From: Verrucomicrobiota bacterium
Lineage (GTDB): Bacteria; Verrucomicrobiota; Verrucomicrobiia; Opitutales; Opitutaceae
Length of the DNA stretch: 15,066 bases
Direction: 5' to 3'
Assembly (NCBI GenBank): GCA_023447015.1
Contig: JAEXPG010000122.1
Span: 1 to 15,066 of the forward strand
The position numbers were made by a program, and so were the translations under genes. Each line of letters opens with the position of its first letter. Within the stretch, counting starts at the first letter, position 1. The notes below the pieces were generated by a model that made no database searches, was not told the DNA's origin, and saw nothing but the letters and a program-made list of their open reading frames with translations. Shown here piece after piece: positions 6,287-12,717 of the stretch.

Positions 6287-7735
6287 GTTGATCATCGGGC
6301 CGAGGTTGCGGGCCAGCGCGGCCTCCGCGACGACCAGGTCGACCGGAGTCTCGAGCTGGGCACGATCCATCGGGATGTCCGGCCCCTGCCAGACGACCGG
6401 GGTCGCGCCCCAGGTCTGCAGCGCACCGGCGAGCATCCGCCGGGTCTGGCGATTGCTGAACACCAGGAGCACCCGGGACCCGGCCAGGCACGCCGGCGTC
6501 AAGGAGCCGAAGGCGGTGCCGCCGTCGGACTCGTCGGCCTCGATCGTGCAGCGGAACAGGGTGCCCTTGCCCGGATGGCTGCGCACCGCGATGTCGCCGC
6601 CCATGAGTTGGGCGAAGGCGCGGGCAATCGCCAGGCCGAGCCCGGTGCCGTGCACCTGCCGCGCCTGCCCGAATTCCGCGCGGGCGAAGGGGTGGAAGAG
6701 CTTCTCGAGGTCGGCCGGATCGATGCCCACGCCGGAGTCGGCGACGGCGAAGGACAGGCGCCAGCGCCCGTTGCGCGCGCTGGCGGCGATGTCGAACTGC
6801 ACCCCGCCGCGCTGGGTGTAGTTCACGGCGTTGCCGAGGAGATTGAGCAGCACCTGCTGGAGACGGCGCGGGTCGCCGACGATGCGGACCGGAACCGCGG
6901 AGGTGACACGGTAGGAGAACGACAGCCCCTTGCGGCGCGCGAGGGTCCCGGCCTGGCGCGAGACCTGGGTGATGAGGCCGAGCAGGTCGAAGGAGCGGGG
7001 CTCGAGCTTCGCCTTGCCGGCCTGCAGGCCGGAGAAGTCGATCAGCTCCTCGATGATCGAGAGCAGGTTCTGACCGCTCTCGAGGATGAGCTGGGCCGAG
7101 TGGATCTCGGTGCTGTCGCTCGCCTGCTCCGCCATCGTCGCGGCAAGGCCGTTGATGACGTTCAACGGCGTGCGCAGCTCGTGGCTCATGCTGGCGAGGA
7201 AGGCGCTCTTCGCGCGGTTGGCAGCCTCGGCGGCGTGGACAAGCTCGTCGGCCCGCGCGGCGGCCGCGGCGAGCCGGGCGTTGACGGTCTGGAGCTGCGC
7301 GTGGGACTCGGCCAGCGCCGCCTCCCGCCGATGCCGTTCCGTCGTGTCTCGAACAAACAGGTACGCGCGGGAGTCGGGCGCCGGCACACGGAAGGCCGAG
7401 ACCTCGACTTCGCGAACCTTCCCGTCGCTGGCGACCAGGCGGCCCTCGCCGCGGCAGGAGCCGTCGGCCGGGAGCCCGGCCAGCAGGGCGGACAACGCCC
7501 CTTTGCCATCGGGCGGGTCCAGGTGTGCGAGCTCAAGGCCGAGCAACGCCCCCCGCACCCGGTCCGTGAGGTGGCAGGCGGCCTCGTTGGCACCGCAGAT
7601 CAGCCCAGCGGAATCGACCACCAGCAGGCAGTCCGGCGTGCGGCGCAGCAGATCGGGGGCGGCCTCGCAGACGGTCGCCGACGGTTCGGGCGCCGGGGTC
7701 TCGGAGGCGGGGATGGACTTGGTCTTCTTGCTCAT
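6284..7735 (-). CDS. PAS-domain hybrid sensor histidine kinase, N-terminal half (interrupted by TAG)
   Basis: The 483 residues up to the TAG form a cytoplasmic sensor kinase with no membrane segment. After a Pro/Ser-rich start comes a PAS-like domain (about 25-135, PDCLLVVDSAGLICGANEAACHL), then a coiled coil (about 136-175). The kinase core follows: the H box with His185 (MSHELRTPLN), the N box around Asn302 (LLNLLGNAVNYT), G1 DSGVGI (about 333-338), the F box (LFHPFARAE) and G2 GTGLGL (about 363-368). From about 419 a receiver fold begins (SRVLLVFSNRQTRRML) but stops at the TAG. In this receiver the acidic pair is replaced by Ser-Asn and the phosphoacceptor Asp by Glu (VVAEAALA), so it is a pseudo-receiver. 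The ATG at 7735 follows the MCP-like gene by 22 bp, without a clear Shine-Dalgarno. The PAS domain probably senses a cytoplasmic cue; the ligand is unknown. Confidence 0.88.
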   Translation of the reverse strand: MSKKTKSIPASETPAPEPSATVCEAAPDLLRRTPDCLLVVDSAGLICGANEAACHLTDRVRGALLGLELAHLDPPDGKGALSALLAGLPADGSCRGEGRLVASDGKVREVEVSAFRVPAPDSRAYLFVRDTTERHRREAALAESHAQLQTVNARLAAAAARADELVHAAEAANRAKSAFLASMSHELRTPLNVINGLAATMAEQASDSTEIHSAQLILESGQNLLSIIEELIDFSGLQAGKAKLEPRSFDLLGLITQVSRQAGTLARRKGLSFSYRVTSAVPVRIVGDPRRLQQVLLNLLGNAVNYTQRGGVQFDIAASARNGRWRLSFAVADSGVGIDPADLEKLFHPFARAEFGQARQVHGTGLGLAIARAFAQLMGGDIAVRSHPGKGTLFRCTIEADESDGGTAFGSLTPACLAGSRVLLVFSNRQTRRMLAGALQTWGATPVVWQGPDIPMDRAQLETPVDLVVAEAALARNLGPMIN

Positions 7736-7757
7736 GGCTGATCGCGGTCTGGGGTTG

Positions 7758-9737
7758 TCAGAACAATTCGACGCCGGGCCCGAGATCGGGCTTCTCGGTC
7801 GGCGGTGCTTTCGTCGCGTCCCCTGCGGGCGCAGGGGAGGCGTTCGTAACGGATTGCGGGGCGCCGTCCGGTCCCGTGGGCGGCGAATCCGCCGCGCCGG
7901 CCCCCGGCGGCAGGTCGAACAGATCGACCTCGGTGACGGGAGCGGAGGAGACCTCGGCGACACCGAGCGCACCGGCATGGGCCCGGCGTTCCTCCTCCAT
8001 CGTGTAGCGTTCGCGATGGGCGGCGAGCGTGGCGGCGGCCGCCGCGTCCAGCGGCAGGCCTTCGCTCGAGAGCATCGCCCGCTGGAGTTCCGTGCAGAGA
8101 CTCTCGGCCGCATCATAGGTGGTGGCGATGAGCTCGGGGAAGCGCAGTTCCTGGAGCAGCCTGGTGGTCTCGCCGAAGAGCTTCGCGAAGTCCCGACCGG
8201 TGCGCGAGGCGTCCCGCTGGATCTGATCGCCAAGGCGCTGCAGCTGTTCGCTCACGGTCACCGCGCCCTTCTCCAGCGCAACCTTCTCGCGGGAAACGAT
8301 GGCGAGGAAGGAGTCGGCCTGCTGGCTGATCTGTTGGAGCGAGCCGAGCACCTCGTCCAGCTGCTTGGTCAACTCGCTGGTGATGCCGCCGATCTGGTCG
8401 GAGACGCGGCTGCACTCCTCGGAGAGCTTGTTGAGCGCCTCGGCCGAGGTCATCCGGGCGGCGGCGATCTGCGCATTCAGGGACACGATCTTCACGTCGA
8501 ACTCCTGGCGGGAGATCTCCTGCGAGAAGAGACGCACCACTTCCTCGATCCGGCCCACGGAGCGCGCGACCTTCTCATTGGTCCCCTGCCCTTGCGCGGC
8601 GATGCCGGCGAGCTCGGTGATCTGGTCGCGATAGAGGTCGGCGAGGCGGCAGTCGGTGAACGCGGAGGCGACCGCCTGCTCGAGCGCGGTGTAGTCGGCA
8701 AGCAGCGTCTGGCCATGTTCGAGCAGCTGGCCCATGCCGCCAGTCACCTCGGCGCCCGCCTTCTCGATCTCGGCGCGTGCGGCCCGCAACTGGGCGTGCT
8801 GCACCGCGGCGGCCTGGTGCACGAACGAGCCGTCCGGGCCCGGACCGCGGAGCGCCGCGGGAAGATGGCCGGCGATGTCCTCGAAGCCGACCGCGATGTG
8901 CTCGAGCTTCTGGCGGACGATGTCCTGATGCTGGAGGGCCATCATCATGCCGATCGTGATCGGTCCGGTGCGTTCGAGATGCGTCTCGATGGCCCGGCTC
9001 TTCTCGGCGCAGGGCGTGAGCGCGACACGCAGCTTCTCCAGTTCGACAAAGATCGTCTCCACGCTGCGGTGGGCTCGCCGGTGGAGGGTCTCCTCGAGGC
9101 GGCGCAGCTCCTCCCGCTCGGTGCGGGCCTCCTGCACGATGGCCTCGATCCGCCCGAAGGCGGCCGCGGAACTCGCCAGGACCTTCTGCGCGATCTCCGC
9201 GATCGCCGCGGCGACGTTGACGAAGACGCCCTGCTGCTCGGGGTCGAGGCGGACCGCCTCCATCCGGATGTTCATCGTCAGGACGCGCAGCATCATGTCG
9301 TTGCGCTCGAAATGGCCTCGGGCCGTGCACGCGTGGAGCAGCTGCGACTCCACCGTCTGCATCTGTTCCTGTTCGGAGACAGCCACGCCGAGGCTGGCAT
9401 GGACGAGGTCGACCGAACCCTTGTAGAGCGCATAGGCGGCGGACAGCGCCCGCTCCTCGTCGCGATCCTCGACGACCGCGGAGAGCTGGCCGGCCTGTTT
9501 CCGCAGAGTCGCGAGTTCGCCGCCGAAGCGGCCGAGCTCCTTCGCGAGCGCGGTGAACTCCTCGTCGGACTCGCGGCCGAACTCGAACAACGCCTCGCGG
9601 CAACGCCCCAGCTCGTCGCTCGTGGCGCGCAGGTCCTGCGCGGCGGGGAGCACGCCGTTGCGCCGCGGCCAGCCGGCGAACCGGGCCGTCCGGGCCAGCA
9701 GCTCGCGCCAACCAATCGACTGGAGAATCGCGGCCAT
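7758..9737 (-). CDS. Soluble MCP-like signalling protein with a CheZ-type D-x-x-x-Q motif
   Basis: This 659-residue protein is almost entirely helical and has no membrane segment or HAMP domain. Two segments look like worn-down versions of the chemoreceptor hairpin tip: LTMNIRMEAVRLDPEQQGVF (about 153-172) and IVSLNAQIAAARMTSAEAL (about 417-435). Compare the canonical LLALNAAIEAARAGE of the MCP in this cluster. Between them, MMALQHQDIVRQKLEHI (about 265-281) resembles the CheZ active-site helix, whose Asp and Gln are spaced D-x-x-x-Q; here they would be Asp272 and Gln276. The C-terminal 70 residues are disordered and carry two short acidic-hydrophobic pieces, EVDLFDLPP and a terminal GVELF, which recall the C-terminal peptide by which CheZ holds CheY. 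It lies 3 bp after the receiver gene and 22 bp before the hybrid kinase. A CheY-phosphatase or soluble scaffold role is inference; annotation as a generic methyl-accepting protein would be the alternative. Confidence 0.8.
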   Translation of the reverse strand: MAAILQSIGWRELLARTARFAGWPRRNGVLPAAQDLRATSDELGRCREALFEFGRESDEEFTALAKELGRFGGELATLRKQAGQLSAVVEDRDEERALSAAYALYKGSVDLVHASLGVAVSEQEQMQTVESQLLHACTARGHFERNDMMLRVLTMNIRMEAVRLDPEQQGVFVNVAAAIAEIAQKVLASSAAAFGRIEAIVQEARTEREELRRLEETLHRRAHRSVETIFVELEKLRVALTPCAEKSRAIETHLERTGPITIGMMMALQHQDIVRQKLEHIAVGFEDIAGHLPAALRGPGPDGSFVHQAAAVQHAQLRAARAEIEKAGAEVTGGMGQLLEHGQTLLADYTALEQAVASAFTDCRLADLYRDQITELAGIAAQGQGTNEKVARSVGRIEEVVRLFSQEISRQEFDVKIVSLNAQIAAARMTSAEALNKLSEECSRVSDQIGGITSELTKQLDEVLGSLQQISQQADSFLAIVSREKVALEKGAVTVSEQLQRLGDQIQRDASRTGRDFAKLFGETTRLLQELRFPELIATTYDAAESLCTELQRAMLSSEGLPLDAAAAATLAAHRERYTMEEERRAHAGALGVAEVSSAPVTEVDLFDLPPGAGAADSPPTGPDGAPQSVTNASPAPAGDATKAPPTEKPDLGPGVELF

Positions 9738-9740
9738 GGT

Positions 9741-10127
9741 TCAGGCGGCGCCGGTCGCCGCATCGCTGCCGAGCATCGCGCGCACCTGGGCGACCAGGGT
9801 GTCGGGCATGACCGGCTTGAGCAGGAACCGCAGGTTGCGGCTGTCGCGCGGCACCGACTCCTCCGCACGCTTCGCCTCCGAGGTGATCGCGAGGATCGGG
9901 AGATTGGCGTGCTCGGGCATCGCCCGGATGTGCCGGATCACCTCCTGTCCGCTCATGTTCGGCATCACCAGGTCGAGCAGGACGAGATCGACCCGCTGCT
10001 GCTTGAGCAGGGCGAGCGCCTCCTTGCCGTCGCTCGCGGGCACGCAGCGATACCCCTTCTGCGAGAGAAACATCGAATGGTAGAGGCGGACGACCTCGTA
10101 GTCGTCGACGACAAGGATTGTCTTCAT
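9741..10127 (-). CDS. Second CheY-like single-domain response regulator
   Basis: This 128-residue lone receiver has a full set of phosphorylation residues: Asp8-Asp9 (VVDDYEVVR), phosphoacceptor Asp52 (LVLLDLVMPNMSG), Thr82 (AITSE) and Lys104 (LLKPV). It is clearly different in sequence from the CheY at 4548-4916. It lies between cheB and the MCP-like gene, starting the next gene after only 3 bp. The ATG at 10127 gives a standard-length receiver but leaves an 86-bp gap after cheB and has no Shine-Dalgarno. An in-frame ATG at 10217 overlaps the cheB stop (ATGA), as cheD and cheB overlap their upstream neighbours. It would add a 30-residue Arg/Pro-rich tail. I keep the shorter start with limited confidence. 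It may be the partner or phosphate sink of CheA, the hybrid kinase, or the MCP-like protein next door. Confidence 0.88.
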   Translation of the reverse strand: MKTILVVDDYEVVRLYHSMFLSQKGYRCVPASDGKEALALLKQQRVDLVLLDLVMPNMSGQEVIRHIRAMPEHANLPILAITSEAKRAEESVPRDSRNLRFLLKPVMPDTLVAQVRAMLGSDAATGAA

Positions 10128-10213
10128 AAATTGGTGCCGCACGGGTTTGGCGGGTTCGGCCGGGGCGGGACGGCTCCGGCGCGGTTGGCGGAAGGGAGTG
10201 ATCTTGCGCGGGC

Positions 10214-11272
10214 TCATCGGCCGTGGAGCAACGCGGGGGCGATCGTGTCGAGCGGCAGCACGCGCGCCGCGGCGCCGAGTTTGATGGCCTCTTTCGGCAT
10301 CCCGAACACCACGGAGGACTCCTCGTCCTGCGCGATCGTGAACGCGCCTGCATCGCGCATCTCCTTGAGCCCGACGGCGCCGTCGTCGCCCATGCCGGTG
10401 AGGATCACCCCGGTGGCGTTGGCGCCGGCGTAGCGCGCGGCGGAGCGGAAGAGGACGTCGACCGAGGGCCGATGGCGGCTGACGAGCGGCCCGTCGCGCA
10501 CCTCGACGGTGTAGCGCTGGCCCTGGCGCTTGATCATCGTGTGGCGGCCGCCCGGGGCGATGAGGACCTGGCCGGGCAGAATCGGATCGCCGTCGGCGGC
10601 TTCCTTGACCTTGAGCCGGCAGAAGGTGTCGAGGTTGTCGGCGAAGGACCGGGTGAACCCCTCCGGCATGTGCTGCACGACGACGATGCCCGGACACTCC
10701 GAGGGCAGCGCTTCGAGCACGACACCGACGGCCTCGGTGCCACCGGTGGAAGCGCCGATCGCAATGATCCGCTCCGTGGCGACATCCGGGACCCGGCTCG
10801 ACTTCGACAGGACGGCGTCGGCGGTGAGCTTGGGGCGGGCGGCGACCCGCTGCCGCAGCCGGTCGGGCCGGACCCGGGCGGCGGCCTTCACCGCGTCGCA
10901 GATGACGATGCGCGCCTCGGCCAGGAACGCCTCCGTGCCGAGCCGAGGCTTGGTGATGATGTCCACGGCGCCGTGCTGAAAGACACGCGCGGTGACATCC
11001 GAGCCGGCCGTGGTGTAGCTGGAGCAGACCAGCACCGGGATCGGGTGCTGCGCCATGATCTTCTGCAGGAAAGTGACGCCGTCCATGCGCGGCATCTCGA
11101 TGTCGAGGGTGATCACATCCGGTGCGGTCTCGCGCATGAGCGCGACGGCCTCGTACGGGTCGGCGGCGGCGCCGATCACCTGGAGCTCGGGGTCGGACTC
11201 GAGCACCGCGGTCATCGCCTGGCGGACGACCGGCGAGTCGTCGACGATGAGCACCTTGATGGGGTTGGTCAT
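10214..11272 (-). CDS. cheB: Chemotaxis protein-glutamate methylesterase/deamidase CheB
   Basis: A 352-residue two-domain enzyme that removes methyl groups from receptor glutamates and deamidates glutamines, activated by phosphorylation from CheA. The N-terminal receiver (about 1-125) has Asp11-Asp12, phosphoacceptor Asp57 (VITLDIEMPRMDG), the Ser-Ser-Tyr site and Lys108 (IITKPR). The linker leads to the esterase domain (about 165-348) with the triad Ser175 (IGASTGG), His201 (VVQHMPEGF) and Asp297 (LTGMGDDGAVG). Length and motifs match the family. The start at 11272 overlaps the cheD stop by 4 bp (ATGA), and AAGGA (complement of 11278-11282) lies 5 bases upstream, which decides the start. The frame's extension to 11704 runs through cheD in another frame and is rejected. 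Confidence 0.97.
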   Translation of the reverse strand: MTNPIKVLIVDDSPVVRQAMTAVLESDPELQVIGAAADPYEAVALMRETAPDVITLDIEMPRMDGVTFLQKIMAQHPIPVLVCSSYTTAGSDVTARVFQHGAVDIITKPRLGTEAFLAEARIVICDAVKAAARVRPDRLRQRVAARPKLTADAVLSKSSRVPDVATERIIAIGASTGGTEAVGVVLEALPSECPGIVVVQHMPEGFTRSFADNLDTFCRLKVKEAADGDPILPGQVLIAPGGRHTMIKRQGQRYTVEVRDGPLVSRHRPSVDVLFRSAARYAGANATGVILTGMGDDGAVGLKEMRDAGAFTIAQDEESSVVFGMPKEAIKLGAAARVLPLDTIAPALLHGR

Positions 11273-11772
11273 GGGGTTCCTTTCTTGTCGTGGAGCCGCA
11301 ACCAGACGGTGCCGGTCCAGCTTTCGAAAAACAGGCGCAGGCCGCCGCAATGCTCCACGCGCTCGGCGACGATGGGGATGCCGCGTGCGGCGAGGACTTC
11401 GCGCGCCACCACGACGTTGGCGCGACCGACCGCGTACTCCTCGTTCTCCAGCCGTAGCGGACTGCCCCCGCCGAAGACCTTGCCCTGCAGCGAACGCGGC
11501 GCACTCCCGAGCGCGCACATGCGCTCGATCAGCTCGTTGGTCGCCCAGTCGCCATGGATCGCCGCCTTGCCGCCGCGCGGCACGAGGTAGTGGTTCATGC
11601 CGCCGATGCGTCGCGAGGGGTCGTAGAGGCAGACCGACACGCAGGAGCCGAGGACGGTGGACATGCGGATGGGGGTGGCTTCGACGACGATGTCGCCGGC
11701 CCACAGGATCGCCTCGGAGAAGACGATCTCGGCGGACGGGGCAGGCGGGGCGACAAAGCCGGTCTCCCTCAT
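11269..11772 (-). CDS. cheD: Chemoreceptor glutamine deamidase CheD
   Basis: A 167-residue enzyme that deamidates receptor glutamines to glutamates and, in some bacteria, interacts with CheC. The core motif STVLGSCVSVCLYDP (about 38-52) carries the nucleophile Cys44, and His61 in GGMNHYLVP is 17 residues later, the spacing of the family. Ser38 or Thr39 would complete the catalytic set. Further conserved stretches are GKVFGGG (about 97-103) and VAREVLAARGIPIVAERVEHCGGLRLFF (about 122-149). The start at 11772 overlaps the cheR stop by 4 bp and has GGAGG (complement of 11783-11787) 10 bases upstream. The first 25 residues are a non-conserved extension. No cheC partner is seen in this window. Confidence 0.96.
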   Translation of the reverse strand: MRETGFVAPPAPSAEIVFSEAILWAGDIVVEATPIRMSTVLGSCVSVCLYDPSRRIGGMNHYLVPRGGKAAIHGDWATNELIERMCALGSAPRSLQGKVFGGGSPLRLENEEYAVGRANVVVAREVLAARGIPIVAERVEHCGGLRLFFESWTGTVWLRLHDKKGTP

Positions 11773-12620
11773 GGCGGCGCGCCCTCCCCCGGCAGCCGGC
11801 GATAGGCGGCCGGTCCGGTCATGCGCAACGGCAGGGCCAGCCCCTGCAGCGTCTCCGAATGGGCGATGAACAACCGGCCGTCCGGCCGGAGCTGGCGGCA
11901 GATCTTCGCCACGACCTCCTGCTGGGTTTCGCGGTCGAAGTAGATCATCACGTTGCGGAAGAACACGGCGTCGAACACCTCCCGCATGCCGTAGTCGGGC
12001 GAGAGGAAGTTGAGGTGGCCGAAGCGCACATGGGCGCTCAGCTCCGGGCCGATCCGCACCTGCGCCGCCTCCCGGTCCCGACTGCGCAGCAGGTATTTCT
12101 GGCGCAGCGCCAGCGGAACCGGCGCCACGTGTTCCTCGCTGTAGACGGCGCGCCGCGCGGTCTCGAGCACACGGGTCGAGACGTCGGTCGCGCGAATGAC
12201 GAAGTTGAACGAGAAGGTCCGCTGCTGCTCGGCGAGCACCATGGCGATGGTGTAGGCCTCCCCGCCCGTGGAGCAGCCGGCGCACCAGACGGAGAACGCG
12301 GGTCCGGTGGGCGCCCGCAGCCACGCGGGCAGCACCTCCTTCGCGAGCACGTCGAAGTGGTCGGGCTCGCGGAAGAAGTCGGTCTTGTTGGTCGTGGCGA
12401 GGTTGAGGAGATGCTCGAGTTCCGCGGCCTGGTGCGCCGGATCGCCGAAGAAGCGGGAGTGGTACTCCTCGAACGTCTCCAGTCCGAGCTCGCGCAGGCG
12501 CCGGTGCAGCCGGCTCTGCAGCATGACCTTCTTGGTCGGCGGCATCTTGATCCCCAACGTGCCGGTGATCACCGCCTGGAAGTCGGCGAACTGGGCGGGA
12601 GTGAGGGTCTGGGACTCCAT
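11769..12620 (-). CDS. cheR: Chemotaxis protein methyltransferase CheR
   Basis: A 283-residue S-adenosylmethionine-dependent enzyme that methylates receptor glutamates. The N-terminal helical domain (about 1-75) includes a basic stretch KKVMLQSRLHRRLRELG. It is followed by TTNKTDFFREPDHF (about 76-89), the usual N-x-T-x-FFR signature. The SAM-binding loop is VWCAGCSTGGEAYTIAM (about 111-127), where families usually show GCSTGEE; the first Glu is Gly here. Later motifs FRNVMIYFD (about 221-229) and LFIAHSE (about 250-256) are typical. It is the first gene of the tight cheR-cheD-cheB group, overlapping cheD by 4 bp, and follows mcp after a 97-bp gap with a hairpin. The ATG at 12620 sits just before the conserved N-terminal helix; the Shine-Dalgarno is weak. 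Confidence 0.96.
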   Translation of the reverse strand: MESQTLTPAQFADFQAVITGTLGIKMPPTKKVMLQSRLHRRLRELGLETFEEYHSRFFGDPAHQAAELEHLLNLATTNKTDFFREPDHFDVLAKEVLPAWLRAPTGPAFSVWCAGCSTGGEAYTIAMVLAEQQRTFSFNFVIRATDVSTRVLETARRAVYSEEHVAPVPLALRQKYLLRSRDREAAQVRIGPELSAHVRFGHLNFLSPDYGMREVFDAVFFRNVMIYFDRETQQEVVAKICRQLRPDGRLFIAHSETLQGLALPLRMTGPAAYRRLPGEGAPP

Positions 12621-12644
12621 GGGGCGACTTCATGCAACAACAGG

Positions 12645-12695
12645 CCATGGGGCCGCCGGGCCGCGCTGCGGCCCGGTGGCGCATGGAACAGTTCC
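12645..12695 (-). promoter_or_regulatory. Strong stem-loop between mcp and cheR
   Basis: GCCGCCGGGCCGC (12652-12664) and GCGGCCCGGTGGC (12668-12680) pair with one mismatch around a 3-nt loop. CCATG (12645-12649) and CATGG (12682-12686) can extend the stem. A second small palindrome, GGAACAGTTCC, follows at 12685-12695. This fills the 97-bp gap after the mcp stop. No run of T follows in the direction of transcription, so it is more likely an attenuating or RNA-protecting structure than a full intrinsic terminator. It could set a higher level of receptor than of the downstream enzymes. Confidence 0.45.
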
Positions 12696-12717
12696 TGTGG
12701 ACTCCGAAAGCATCGGG

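Noticed and set aside
5033..7741. 902-codon plus-strand open frame opposite the hybrid kinase
   Set aside because: It is antisense to genes with clear motifs and has low-complexity Arg/Gly/Ala composition. Its existence reflects codon bias.
7086..10433. 1115-codon plus-strand open frame opposite the MCP-like gene
   Set aside because: It covers parts of four opposite-strand genes, has no recognisable domain and no start signal.
11273..11704. Upstream extension of the cheB frame
   Set aside because: It overlaps cheD in another frame, its translation is Arg/Pro/His-rich, and the internal ATG at 11272 has a good ribosome site and begins the receiver exactly.
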